Shown: piece after piece, positions 34,966 to 43,213 of the stretch
How positions within the stretch are numbered: the stretch's first letter is position 1
Layout of the letters: every line of letters starts with the position of its first letter
Assembly: GCA_949292785.1 (NCBI GenBank)
Contig: CASFBK010000007.1
Location: 124,001 to 188,000, forward strand
Origin: an uncultured Eubacteriales bacterium
GTDB taxonomy: Bacteria; Bacillota; Clostridia; Lachnospirales; Lachnospiraceae
Reading direction: 5' to 3'
DNA: 64,000 nt
Position numbers and translations under genes: made by a program
Notes under the pieces: generated by a model
What the model was told of the DNA's origin: nothing
The model's input: the letters and a program-made list of their open reading frames with translations, nothing else
Database searches by the model: none

Positions 34966-35652
34966 ATGAAAGATTATATCTTAATCGTAGAAGATGACAA
35001 TGAAATAAATCAAATGCTTCGCGAACTGCTTCAAGGTCATGGATTTGAAACCGTATCTGCATTTTCGGGAACCGAAGCATTATTACATATCGAAAAAGAA
35101 GCTCCGCTGGCGGTCATACTGGATTTAATGCTGCCGGGTATGAGCGGTGAGGAGCTTTTAGAGCGAATCAAGAATATAGATTCCGGCATATCCGTGATAG
35201 TCTCCTCGGCAAAGGATAACGTAAACACTAGAATAGCACTTCTGCGTGCAGGAGCAGACGATTATATGGTAAAGCCATTTGATGCGGAGGAATTGTTAGC
35301 CAGATTAGAAGCAGTCCTACGCAGAAATGGGCGGGAAAAGGCAACAAATGAGTCAAAAAGGCTTACCCATAAGGACATAGTAATGGAAACGGATGATTTT
35401 AAAGTTACGGTATCCGGTCAGGAAATCTCATTGACGCGCCGTGAATACTTGATTTTAGAATTACTGATGACAAATCCGGGAAAAGTATTTACCAAAAACA
35501 ATATCTATGAATCTGTGTGGAACGAAGAATATTTAGGGGAAGATAATGCAGTAAATGTACATATCAGTAATATTAGACAAAAGCTGGCAAAGGTAAACAG
35601 CAAAGAATCTTATATCCAGACCGTATGGGGAATCGGATTTAAAATGAACTAA
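34966..35652 (+). CDS. OmpR-family response regulator
   Basis: 228 residues: a receiver domain with phospho-acceptor D53 (AVILDLMLPG) and K103 (MVKPFD), then a winged helix (ISLTRREYLILELLMTNPGK, NAVNVHISNIRQKL). It lies upstream of the ABC transporter and histidine kinase genes that complete the system. ATG 34966 follows AGGAAAAGGAAAG. Confidence 0.93.
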   Translation: MKDYILIVEDDNEINQMLRELLQGHGFETVSAFSGTEALLHIEKEAPLAVILDLMLPGMSGEELLERIKNIDSGISVIVSSAKDNVNTRIALLRAGADDYMVKPFDAEELLARLEAVLRRNGREKATNESKRLTHKDIVMETDDFKVTVSGQEISLTRREYLILELLMTNPGKVFTKNNIYESVWNEEYLGEDNAVNVHISNIRQKLAKVNSKESYIQTVWGIGFKMN

Positions 35653-35659
35653 GAAAAAA

Positions 35660-35714
35660 CTTTATACTTTCTTTATACTTTTCCTAAAGTTTCTAAAAGC
35701 TGGACTGATAAAAT
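35660..35714 (+). promoter_or_regulatory. Tandem 11-bp repeat and promoter of the ABC/histidine kinase operon
   Basis: CTTTATACTTT occurs twice back to back (35660-35670, 35671-35681). A -10-like TAAAAT follows at 35709-35714 and the -35 region has no consensus. An OmpR-family dimer contacts direct repeats about one helical turn apart, so this is the probable site of the response regulator encoded just upstream. Confidence 0.6.
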
Positions 35715-35750
35715 GAATGTATCAAAGCAAACGAGAAAGGATTGGGAAAA

Positions 35751-36707
35751 ATGAAATCAGAAGCGGCGGAATACGTACTTAAGACAGAGAATCTGACTAA
35801 GACATATGGCAGGGATAAGGCAGTAAACGCTGTAAGTATGAATGTAAAAAAAGGAGATATATACGGTTTTATCGGAAAAAATGGTGCCGGCAAAACTACG
35901 TTTATGCGAATGGTAGCGGGACTTGCTGTTCCTACAGAAGGAAGTATGGAGTTGTTTGGAAGTACAGAGCTGGAGCTGCAGAGAAAGCGGATAGGTACAC
36001 TGATTGAGGAGCCGGGAATATATCCGAATATGACAGCGGCAGAAAATCTGGAGATAGTCAGACGAAGCCTTGGAATAACAGAAAAAAATATCGTGAATGA
36101 TATGCTGGCGTTTGTTGGTCTGGAAGAGGCAGGGCGTAAAAAGGTAAAAAAATTTTCCATGGGTATGAAACAGAGACTTGGACTCGCCACTTCGCTGTTA
36201 CGAAGTCCGGATTTTCTTATTCTGGATGAGCCGATTAATGGTCTTGACCCATCGGGAATTAAGGAAATCAGGGACTTGCTTTTGAAATTGAATCGGGAAA
36301 GACAAATTACAATTTTAATTTCCAGTCACATCCTGGGAGAATTATCGAAGATGGCAACCAGATATGGGATTATCCGGGAGGGAAGCCTGATTGAAGAATT
36401 TGGTGCGGAAGAATTAGAGGAAAAGTGTAAAAGATGCCAGAAAATCGTAGTAGATAATACAGGACTTGCTTCTAATATTTTAGAAGAGAAATGCAGGATT
36501 AGAAACTATGATGTATTGGAACATAATGTAATCCGTATTTTTGAAAGAATCGATGAAGCAGCGCTTATCAATCGTGCATTGGTTACGGGAGGAGTGGAGC
36601 TTAGGGAGAGCTATCTTGCCGGGCAGGATTTGGAAGGTTACTTCATGGATTTACTTGGTAACGCACCAAAGAATAGTAAAGGATTGGGAGGAGATAAAAA
36701 TGCTTAA
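35751..36707 (+). CDS. ABC transporter ATP-binding protein (bacitracin/lantibiotic-type)
   Basis: 318 residues. Walker A is GKNGAGKTT (about 42-50), the signature FSMGMKQRLGLA (about 135-146) and Walker B FLILDEPINGLDP (about 155-167), with the H-loop in ISSHILGEL. The sequence resembles BcrA-type exporters involved in peptide antibiotic immunity. It overlaps the permease gene by 8 bp. ATG 35751 follows AAAGG; TTG 35742 is an alternative. Confidence 0.92.
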   Translation: MKSEAAEYVLKTENLTKTYGRDKAVNAVSMNVKKGDIYGFIGKNGAGKTTFMRMVAGLAVPTEGSMELFGSTELELQRKRIGTLIEEPGIYPNMTAAENLEIVRRSLGITEKNIVNDMLAFVGLEEAGRKKVKKFSMGMKQRLGLATSLLRSPDFLILDEPINGLDPSGIKEIRDLLLKLNRERQITILISSHILGELSKMATRYGIIREGSLIEEFGAEELEEKCKRCQKIVVDNTGLASNILEEKCRIRNYDVLEHNVIRIFERIDEAALINRALVTGGVELRESYLAGQDLEGYFMDLLGNAPKNSKGLGGDKNA

Positions 36708-37536
36708 TTTACTTAGTGGAGAATTTTATAAATGTAAGAAAAGTAAAAGCTTTAAGATATGCCTGCTTGGGACTGTCGGAATGGTGATATTCCTATATTT
36801 GATATTTTTGATGGCGGATAATATCCAAAAAAAAGAAATGAGAAATGGAACGGGAGTTGTGGTTAGTACAGAAATGAATACACAGGAGAACAGTTCCCAA
36901 TTCAATATAGAAGAACTTAGTATTTTAGAGGTGGTAAGTGAATTTGCTTCAAGTGGTATAGGAATTCTTTTTTCTACAGGATTTGTTTGTAGCTGGGTAG
37001 TGAATGAATATAAAAACGGTGCAGTGAAAAATATTGTAGGAAAGGGATATTCCCGCACAAATATATTTGTAGCAAAATGTATTTCTTCCATTGTCAGTGC
37101 ATTTATTATGAATTTTGTTTTCTTTATGGCCATGTTATTGACTGGGATTGCAGTGCTTGGAGCTGATGAGATTAACGGTAATTTTTTTCAGGATTTCTTT
37201 GGATATATGGGATTACAGTTATTATTCTGCATTGCGTTCAGTGGTATCGTAATTGCTATTTCTGAAATTTCCCGAAATGATACCGTAGGTGCTGTTATCA
37301 GTTTGGCGCTTATTTTTCTTTCCAGTATGGCTACGGCAGGATTGGATTTACTGTTTCGTATGCTGCATTTGAACATAAAGGCAAGTACCTACTGGATTCT
37401 GGATGTACTTGCAGAATGTCCGATGGGAGCCATTGACATGGACTTTGCAGGAAGAGGAATTTCAGTGGCGGTAATGTGGATTGTACTTTCCCTTGTACTG
37501 GGTATGATACATTTTCAAAGAGCAGATATAAAATAG
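36700..37536 (+). CDS. ABC transporter permease (ABC-2/BcrB-like)
   Basis: 278 residues with about six membrane segments. A large loop after the first contains the polar stretch KEMRNGTGVVVSTEMNTQEN. The conserved KNGAVKNIVGKGYSRTNIFVAK motif typical of these permeases is present (in shortened form KNIVGKGYSR). ATG 36700 has GGAGGAG upstream and lies inside the end of the ATPase gene. The pair probably exports or senses a peptide antibiotic. Confidence 0.88.
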   Translation: MLNLLSGEFYKCKKSKSFKICLLGTVGMVIFLYLIFLMADNIQKKEMRNGTGVVVSTEMNTQENSSQFNIEELSILEVVSEFASSGIGILFSTGFVCSWVVNEYKNGAVKNIVGKGYSRTNIFVAKCISSIVSAFIMNFVFFMAMLLTGIAVLGADEINGNFFQDFFGYMGLQLLFCIAFSGIVIAISEISRNDTVGAVISLALIFLSSMATAGLDLLFRMLHLNIKASTYWILDVLAECPMGAIDMDFAGRGISVAVMWIVLSLVLGMIHFQRADIK

Positions 37537-37560
37537 GCAGCGTAAAAATGGAGGAACAGG

Positions 37561-38553
37561 ATGCTTGGAATACTTTATGGAATCATAATCATATGTTTAG
37601 TAGTAATAGGCATATTGTGGATGCGTCTGCGGTTGTATAAAGGTCAGATTCATCGTATGAAAGAAGAACTCTCCATGCTGCACAAAGAGGATACCAATTA
37701 CAGGTTATCCTCTTATTGCCGTATCGGAGAGACAGAAGAAATGATTCAGATTCTAAATGAGGTATTACAGGAATACAGGGAAGAAATGAAACGATTGAGA
37801 AATGAAAACCGACTGTATAAAGAAAGCATTACCAGCATCTCTCATGATATTCGCACACCTCTGACCAGTGCAAAAGGATATACCCAGATGCTTTCGGGAA
37901 GTATGCGTTTTGATAACGTATATACAGACAGTACACAGATAGATACTATCCCGGCAGAGAATGGGCTTTTGGTGGAAAAACAGCAGGAATATGTTAAAAA
38001 AATAGAACAGCGCATTGATGATGTGACGGATATGCTGAACCAGTTGTTTGAATATGCCAGAGTGGAGGCAGGAGAACTGGAATTTTTACCGGAAAGGATA
38101 AACTTAAATAATTTGTTCGCTGAGACAATATCTATGTTTTACAATAATTTTGTGATGAAAAACTGTGAGCCGGTGGTAGAGATTGTGGAGACTCCCTGCT
38201 ATATCTATGCAGACAAGCGTGCGCTGATAAGAGTGATAGAAAATCTGATAAAAAATGCGTTGGTTCATGGGACCGAAAATTATATTTTTTCCCTAAAAAA
38301 GAGCGGAGCGCGTGCAATATTATCTGTTTCAAACAGAACGGACAGTATAGAAGAAAAAGACATCGCATACATTTTTGACCGTTTTTATACCACGGATCAG
38401 TCGCGTACCCGGAAAACAACAGGTTTGGGACTTGCTATTGTGAAACGTTTCACAAGCCAGATGGGCGGAAGTGTGAGAGCATTTCTGGAAAGAGATATGT
38501 TTACGATAGAGATAGAATTTGAACAGATAATTTCTTTTTCAGATTTTCATTGA
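37561..38553 (+). CDS. Sensor histidine kinase without an extracellular sensor domain
   Basis: 330 residues: one N-terminal membrane segment (LGILYGIIIICLVVIGILW), a linker coiled coil, a HisKA domain with H95 in SISHDIRTPLT, and an ATPase domain with N-box ENLIKNALVHG and GLGLAIVKRF. Lacking an outer domain, it probably receives its signal through the membrane or through the adjacent ABC transporter, as in Bce/Bcr-type systems. The cognate regulator gene is three genes upstream in the same cluster. Confidence 0.92.
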   Translation: MLGILYGIIIICLVVIGILWMRLRLYKGQIHRMKEELSMLHKEDTNYRLSSYCRIGETEEMIQILNEVLQEYREEMKRLRNENRLYKESITSISHDIRTPLTSAKGYTQMLSGSMRFDNVYTDSTQIDTIPAENGLLVEKQQEYVKKIEQRIDDVTDMLNQLFEYARVEAGELEFLPERINLNNLFAETISMFYNNFVMKNCEPVVEIVETPCYIYADKRALIRVIENLIKNALVHGTENYIFSLKKSGARAILSVSNRTDSIEEKDIAYIFDRFYTTDQSRTRKTTGLGLAIVKRFTSQMGGSVRAFLERDMFTIEIEFEQIISFSDFH

Positions 38554-38603
38554 CAAGAGAAATATTCAGTGGTAGTATTTATAAAAAATAAAGGAGAACT
38601 CAA

Positions 38604-38666
38604 ATGAATCAGAACTTACATTCAAGAAACGATATGTACATGTATTACAGACGTATTTGTTTGTAA
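38604..38666 (+). CDS. Putative 20-residue leader peptide
   Basis: An ATG with a strong ribosome site (AAAGGAG 38590-38596) opens a 20-codon ORF rich in Tyr, Met and Arg (MYMYYRRICL at its end). Codons 4-7 (38613-38623) form one arm of a perfect 11-bp stem with 38729-38739. A ribosome stalled on the ORF would stop that stem from forming. No homologue is recognised. Confidence 0.55.
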   Translation: MNQNLHSRNDMYMYYRRICL

Positions 38667-38776
38667 CTGTTATTTCGCAAGATGCACAGTTATAAGCAGG
38701 TAGGTCTTATATGTCTGTGCATAGAGAAGAATGTAAGTTTTTCATATTTATTTGATTACATACATGAATTTTTAGT

Positions 38777-38816
38777 ATCGCACCGGACATATAAGAAGGT
38801 CTGGTGCGATTTTTTT
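38777..38816 (+). terminator. Strong Rho-independent terminator
   Basis: ATCGCACCGGAC (38777-38788) pairs with GTCTGGTGCGAT (38799-38810, one wobble), then T6. Confidence 0.85.
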
Positions 38817-38959
38817 ATGATAGGAAATTGCATTGCAATTTTCTGCGCATGAAAAACACTCCACTAAGGATGCGCACTACTGTGCTCGGGCGCAAAAGAG
38901 TCCGGCAGGCGGACTCTTTATGTAATGAGTTTCTGAAGAAATGAGTAGAAGGAGGAGCT
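38817..38959. other. Gap with palindrome and GC-rich hairpins before the tandem-GNAT gene
   Basis: It holds the palindrome AAATTGCATTGCAATTT (38824-38840, similar to 6246-6258) and AGAGTCC/GGACTCT (about 38907-38928). No -35/-10 pair is obvious, so the next gene may depend on read-through from the leader at 38604-38816. Confidence 0.4.
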
Positions 38960-39931
38960 ATGGCAGAGGAGATTCAATTAATACTTGCAACACCAAAGGA
39001 TGCGGAGGTCATTCACAAAATGAAATACGAGGCATTTTTGCCCTTGTATGAAAAATATCATGATGATGAGACCAGTCCGGTAAAAGAACCACTGGATAAG
39101 GTCATCTGGAAGATTCAACAGGAAAAAAGTGATTACTTTCTTATTATCTTTCAGGGCGTTTCGGTTGGAGCTGTCAGAGTGGTGGAAAAAGAAAAATCAG
39201 TGTTTTATATTTCGCCCATTTTTATCTTACCAAAGTATCAGAATCAGGGAATCGCAGGCAAGGTAATAAACCAATTATTTGTATTATATCCGGATGCCGT
39301 CACGTGGAAGCTGGATACGATTTTACAGGAAAAGGGAAATTGTCACCTTTATGAAAAATGTGGCTTTCAGAAAACCGGAAAAGAGACCAAGATTAATGAA
39401 AATATGACACTCATTGATTACGAAAAGACAAATGTAGTAATTCGTAAATACAAGGATTCCGATGCAGAAGAAGTAGCGAATCTCATCATTCGCAATTTTA
39501 AAGAGGTCAATATCAAGGATTATGGCAAAGAGGCAGTTGCAGAACTGGTAAGGACACATGATGCAGCCTGGGTGAGAGAAATTACCAGCTATGCCCATAT
39601 GTATGTATTTTGCCGGGAAGAAACGATTATTGCATGCGGTTCCATATCCAGTTATTGGGGCAGCGAAGAGGAAAGCATTTTGCTGACGGTATTTGTGCTG
39701 CCGGAGTATCATGGAAAGGGAATTGGCAGAACAATTATAAGAACATTAGAAGAAGATGAACTGTTCAAACGAGCGTGGCGGATTGAAATACCTGCCTCCA
39801 TTACTGCGGTAGAATTCTACAGAAAGCTTGGTTACGATTATAAAAATGGAGAACGGAAACTGGATGGAGAAGGTCATTACAGACTGGAAAAGTTGAAAGT
39901 GCAGAGGGGATATAGTATAATCAAAAAATAG
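38960..39931 (+). CDS. Tandem GNAT acetyltransferase
   Basis: 323 residues formed by two Gcn5-type domains. The first is about 5-155 (LPKYQNQGIAGKVINQL loop, then YEKCGFQ). The second is about 160-310 (LPEYHGKGIGRTIIRTLEED loop, then FYRKLGYDY). In tandem GNATs often only one domain is catalytic. The acceptor is unknown. AAGGAGGAG precedes the ATG. The upstream attenuator-like leader hints at induction by a ribosome inhibitor. Confidence 0.85.
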   Translation: MAEEIQLILATPKDAEVIHKMKYEAFLPLYEKYHDDETSPVKEPLDKVIWKIQQEKSDYFLIIFQGVSVGAVRVVEKEKSVFYISPIFILPKYQNQGIAGKVINQLFVLYPDAVTWKLDTILQEKGNCHLYEKCGFQKTGKETKINENMTLIDYEKTNVVIRKYKDSDAEEVANLIIRNFKEVNIKDYGKEAVAELVRTHDAAWVREITSYAHMYVFCREETIIACGSISSYWGSEEESILLTVFVLPEYHGKGIGRTIIRTLEEDELFKRAWRIEIPASITAVEFYRKLGYDYKNGERKLDGEGHYRLEKLKVQRGYSIIKK

Positions 39932-39970
39932 AGCGATTTTCATAGAAGAATAGGAGGGGATGCAAAACAT

Positions 39971-40324
39971 ATGAATACAACGTATTATTTGTTTTTTATG
40001 GTATTCCTGCTGCTGATTATCATCAGTGTCAGATGCCGCAAAGCAATGGCAGCCCACAGGCTTATAAAGAGAAAAAAAGGGAAAAAGGAGACCAAATTTA
40101 TGGAGAGTTTTGCAAAGCAGTTTATTGGAAAGGAATGTCTGATTTACATTATGTCAGGAAGTTTATCTAACGTGACAGGAACCATTAAAGAGGTACAGGA
40201 TGGCGGAATGTTGATAGAAGGCAGTGATAAACAGTTACAGGTGATTAACCTTGATTATGTAACAAGAATTATGGAATATCCGAGAAACAAAAAAGGAAAA
40301 AAGAAATCACTTGTTCTGGATTAG
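39971..40324 (+). CDS. Small membrane-anchored protein with an LSm-like domain (DUF6897-like)
   Basis: 117 residues: an N-terminal membrane helix (YLFFMVFLLLIIISV), a basic linker, then a compact domain FIGKECLIYIMSG...VTGTIKEVQDGGMLIE ending in YVTRIMEYPRNKKGKKK. That domain has the beta-rich pattern of a small SH3/LSm-like barrel and resembles DUF6897 by memory. Alternative starts near residue 39 would give the soluble domain alone. The function is unknown. Confidence 0.7.
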   Translation: MNTTYYLFFMVFLLLIIISVRCRKAMAAHRLIKRKKGKKETKFMESFAKQFIGKECLIYIMSGSLSNVTGTIKEVQDGGMLIEGSDKQLQVINLDYVTRIMEYPRNKKGKKKSLVLD

Positions 40325-40393
40325 GCAGGCTTGTTTGCCGGGGTTCAGATTGATTTTGAAGTGTCATAGGCGGATGGAGGATACCGTAACAGC

Positions 40394-40422
40394 TTGACAA
40401 AAATAATTTTGATGAGTAGAAT
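40394..40422 (+). promoter_or_regulatory. Strong sigma-A promoter for the formate/nitrite channel
   Basis: TTGACA (40394-40399), 17 bp, TAGAAT (40417-40422). Confidence 0.8.
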
Positions 40423-40435
40423 AATGAATGTGTGA

Positions 40436-40560
40436 TTGGTTGACTGGAGAAGTTCTGGTCAACCAAAAAAATCGCAATAAGTTAGTTAAAAATAACTTCG
40501 GTTCGTAATAACGAATTACAAATATGATGAAAAAAAGCAAGAATAAGGAGCACCGGACAA
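40436..40560 (+). promoter_or_regulatory. Structured 5' leader of the formate/nitrite channel gene
   Basis: The transcript should start near 40429. It begins with a 9-bp stem TTGGTTGAC/GTCAACCAA (40436-40466), followed by AAGTTA/TAACTT (about 40480-40498) and weaker pairings. There is no T-run after the first stem, so it is not a terminator. It does not match a riboswitch class I know. Confidence 0.4.
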
Positions 40561-40564
40561 GAAA

Positions 40565-41410
40565 ATGGAAAATAATATTAATATGCCAAAACAGTTGGTG
40601 GAAATGAATCTAAAAGCAGGAGAGGGAAAGGTTGGAATGCCGGCTTTAAAATGTATTTTGATGGGAATGATGGCAGGAGCATTTATTGCCTTTGGCGCAG
40701 CGACCAGCAGTGCAGCAATACATCATATTTCAAATCAGGGGGTTGCCAAGGCTCTGGCAGGAGCAATTTTCCCGGTGGGACTTATGATGATTGTATTAAT
40801 TGGAGGAGAATTATTTACCGGTAATTGTCTGATGATTGCAGGAGTCATAGATCGGCGCTTTCGCGTATCACAAATGATAAGAACGCTGGTACTTGTATGG
40901 TTCAGCAATCTGGCTGGTGCCCTTCTTATTGCAGTATTGGTTTACTTCAGCGGGCTGATGGATTATACGTCTGGGGAGCTTGGGGCATTTACCATTAAGG
41001 TGGCATATGGAAAATGTACACTGGAGCCGTTTCAGGCAGTTTGCTCGGGAATTCTATGCAATATTTTAGTATGTATTGCAGTTTTGATGTCTACCGCAGC
41101 AAAGGAGGTTGCAGGCAAGATATGGGCATGCTTTTTCCCTATCCTGGCATTTGTGATTGGAGGATGGGAGCATTGCGTTGCAAATATGTTTTACATTCCG
41201 GCAGGGATAATAGCGTCCCTCAATGATAATTATGCTGCAAAAGCAGAGGAACTGTATGGTATTACCAAAGCCCAGATAGAAGCCAGCGTGAATATAAGAG
41301 GGTTTCTCTCAAATCAGATTCCGGTAACCTTGGGGAATCTTCTTGGCGGTATGGTGTTTGTGGCATTGCCATTATATATAATCCATAAAAGTAACAGCGA
41401 TAAAATGTAA
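40565..41410 (+). CDS. Formate/nitrite transporter (FNT) family channel
   Basis: 281 residues with six membrane segments and the FNT signatures: KCILMGMMAGAFIAFGAA, GGELFTGNCLM and WFSNLAGALLIAVLVY, with GWEHCVANMFYIP carrying the central histidine of the pore. It moves formate, nitrite or a similar small anion. In a fermenting anaerobe formate export is most likely, but the substrate cannot be fixed from sequence. The ribosome site is weak (AAGGAG at about 40545). Confidence 0.93.
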   Translation: MENNINMPKQLVEMNLKAGEGKVGMPALKCILMGMMAGAFIAFGAATSSAAIHHISNQGVAKALAGAIFPVGLMMIVLIGGELFTGNCLMIAGVIDRRFRVSQMIRTLVLVWFSNLAGALLIAVLVYFSGLMDYTSGELGAFTIKVAYGKCTLEPFQAVCSGILCNILVCIAVLMSTAAKEVAGKIWACFFPILAFVIGGWEHCVANMFYIPAGIIASLNDNYAAKAEELYGITKAQIEASVNIRGFLSNQIPVTLGNLLGGMVFVALPLYIIHKSNSDKM

Positions 41411-41446
41411 ATGATAAAATATAGACCAAAAGGATAAAACTAGAAT

Positions 41447-41482
41447 GTGAACTGAAATGTAAACTGAAATGTAAACTAAAAT
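41447..41482. repeat. Three 12-bp tandem repeats upstream of bioY
   Basis: GTGAACTGAAAT, GTAAACTGAAAT and GTAAACTAAAAT lie head to tail. Confidence 0.8.
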
Positions 41483-41498
41483 AAAAAAATGGTTGACA
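41470..41498. promoter_or_regulatory. Probable BirA operator at bioY
   Basis: TGTAAACT (41470-41477) and GGTTGACA (41491-41498) form an imperfect inverted repeat spaced as in Firmicutes BirA boxes. The right half overlaps the -35 (TTGACA 41493-41498), which would repress bioY when biotin is plentiful. Confidence 0.55.
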
Positions 41499-41521
41499 AT
41501 CAATCTTCTTTCTTTTATACT
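41493..41521 (+). promoter_or_regulatory. Sigma-A promoter of bioY
   Basis: TTGACA (41493-41498), 17 bp, TATACT (41516-41521). Confidence 0.8.
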
Positions 41522-41549
41522 ACAGTCATATAAAAGGAGGAGAATACAT

Positions 41550-42098
41550 ATGAAAAATTCAAAGTTATCCATACAGGATATGTGTATGATAGGGATGTTT
41601 ACCGCGATTATTGTTATTATGGCGCAGATTTCTATTCCAATGCCGATGGGAGTCCCAATGACCATGCAGACCTTTGCGATTACACTTGCAGCTATTGTAA
41701 TGGGAGCAAAGAACAGCACCATCGCATCCCTTATTTATGTTTTGCTTGGAGCAATAGGAGTACCGGTATTTGCAAGCTTTAGCGGAGGTGTAGGCATCGT
41801 TGTGGGAGCAACCGGAGGATTTATCATGACATTTCCGATTATGGCTTTGATTATTGGTCTTGGTGCCGATTTCTATAGGAAGAACAAAGCATGGTTAATC
41901 GTGGGAATCCTGGTTGGAACGGTGGTAAATTATATTGGAGGAACACTTTGGTACTGTTTTGTAACAGGAAATGGCTTTATGGCAGGAATTGCAGGCTGTG
42001 TGCTTCCATTCATTCCAACGGCTGTGATTAAGGCGGTACTTGCAGTAATCGTGGGGCTGCCGGTAAGAACAAGGGTGGTAGCAGCAGTATGCCGATAA
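41550..42098 (+). CDS. bioY: Biotin transporter BioY (ECF S component)
   Basis: 182 residues, six membrane helices, with BioY features PMPMGVPMTMQTFAITLAA and YVLLGAIGVPVFASFSGGVG (shortened at the ends). It captures biotin for an ECF module (EcfA/A'/T) encoded elsewhere. ATG 41550 is preceded by AAGGAGG. It overlaps the DUF1284 gene by 10 bp. Confidence 0.95.
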   Translation: MKNSKLSIQDMCMIGMFTAIIVIMAQISIPMPMGVPMTMQTFAITLAAIVMGAKNSTIASLIYVLLGAIGVPVFASFSGGVGIVVGATGGFIMTFPIMALIIGLGADFYRKNKAWLIVGILVGTVVNYIGGTLWYCFVTGNGFMAGIAGCVLPFIPTAVIKAVLAVIVGLPVRTRVVAAVCR

Positions 42099-42490
42099 AG
42101 TTAAGACCGCATCATTTGCTATGCACGCAGGGCTATTCCGGTAAAGGCTACAGTAATGAATTTGTGGAAAACATGAATCAGATTGTAAAAAGGCTTCGGA
42201 CAGAGGAAGCAACGGAAGTAACGATTGTTTACTCAACGGATGACCTTTGTGCCCATTGTCCGAGTATGGAAGGAACAGACTTGTGCAGTACGCAGGAAAA
42301 AGTAAAGTCCTTTGACCGGAAGACAGCAGAATATTTTCACATAGAAGAAAAAACATATATTTATCAGGAAATTATTCAGGAAATTGACAATCAGATGACT
42401 CCTGAGCGGATGGATGATATTTGCGAGGGATGCAAATGGTATTCCATCAGTTCCTGTAAAAAGAATATTCTTGCAAAAAAGACAGTGTAA
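42089..42490 (+). CDS. DUF1284 domain-containing protein
   Basis: 133 residues with LRPHHLLCTQGYSGKGYS at the start and paired cysteines later (DDLCAHCPS, CEGCKWYSISSC), which look like iron-sulfur or zinc ligands. It matches DUF1284. No function is known. It begins inside the end of bioY, so the two are translationally coupled; a biotin-related role is only a guess. Confidence 0.88.
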   Translation: MPIKLRPHHLLCTQGYSGKGYSNEFVENMNQIVKRLRTEEATEVTIVYSTDDLCAHCPSMEGTDLCSTQEKVKSFDRKTAEYFHIEEKTYIYQEIIQEIDNQMTPERMDDICEGCKWYSISSCKKNILAKKTV

Positions 42491-42503
42491 ACTGTCTTTT
42501 TTT
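42475..42503 (+). terminator. Terminator overlapping the DUF1284 stop codon
   Basis: AAAAAAGACAGT (42475-42486) pairs with ACTGTCTTTTTT (42491-42502) around a 4-nt loop. Confidence 0.9.
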
Positions 42504-42693
42504 ATGAGCAGGTTTAGCTTGAAGAAAGGTATCAATCTGTTTTATTGGAAAATAATTGATGTATGAGGAAAAATAAGATAAAATAAATATTTAGAATGTA
42601 ATATGGGGAAAATGCTGATTTAGCAAAAAAATGGATAAGTACATATTGATTCATGAGGAGAAGCGGATAAAATTATGAAAGGAGAATTCACCA

Positions 42694-43194
42694 ATGACAA
42701 AAAGAGAACGAGAGGTAACAGACATTCAGGAGATTCTTGCAATTTTAGACAAGTGCAAAGTAGTACATATCGGCTTGGTGGACAAGGACCAGCCTTATAT
42801 TGTGCCAATGAATTATGGTTACACGTACGAAGACGGACAGCTGACCCTGTATCTTCACGGTGCAGTGAAAGGTTACAAATATGACTTAATACAGGCAAAT
42901 CCCAAAGTCTGCTTTGAGATGGAATGTGATGTTATGCCTTTTGAAGGAAAGGTTGCCTGTCAGTATGGGATGGTTTACTCCAGTATTATAGGAAAGGGAA
43001 CAGCGGAAATTGTAGAAGATGTAGAAGAAAAGATAAAGGACCTTGCCATACTTATGAAAACTCAGACAGGAAAAGACTTCGAATTTAATGAAAAACTGGT
43101 ATCCATTGTAAATGTAATTAAGATTCATGTAACAGAGTTTACGGCAAAGAAACGACCTCTTCCAGAGGGAATGAGACAGGATGAAAAAAGATAA
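42694..43194 (+). CDS. Pyridoxamine 5'-phosphate oxidase-like FMN protein (NimA-like)
   Basis: 166 residues of the split-barrel PNPOx-like family. It has VHIGLVDKDQPYIVPMNYGY and LYLHGAVKGYKYDLIQANPK, the typical pattern of the group that includes the NimA 5-nitroimidazole reductases. It probably binds FMN or F420-like flavin. The substrate is unknown, and nitroimidazole resistance should not be assumed. AAAGGAG precedes the ATG. Confidence 0.88.
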   Translation: MTKREREVTDIQEILAILDKCKVVHIGLVDKDQPYIVPMNYGYTYEDGQLTLYLHGAVKGYKYDLIQANPKVCFEMECDVMPFEGKVACQYGMVYSSIIGKGTAEIVEDVEEKIKDLAILMKTQTGKDFEFNEKLVSIVNVIKIHVTEFTAKKRPLPEGMRQDEKR

Positions 43195-43213
43195 AGACAA
43201 ATTGGACATTACG

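Larger units (their letters stand above)
38604..38816 (+). promoter_or_regulatory. Attenuator-like leader with two terminator-type hairpins
   Basis: The outer 11-bp stem AACTTACATTC/GAATGTAAGTT (38613-38623, 38729-38739) is followed by a T-run. It encloses a hairpin ATGCACAG/CTGTGCAT (38682-38689, 38715-38722) with an inner TATAAG/CTTATA stem. A strong terminator (38777-38816) follows. The layout matches ribosome-mediated attenuation of antibiotic-resistance genes. Confidence 0.55.

Noticed and set aside
40436-40466. TTGGTTGAC/GTCAACCAA hairpin as a terminator
   Set aside because: It is followed by an A-run instead of a T-run and lies just downstream of a strong promoter for the next gene.
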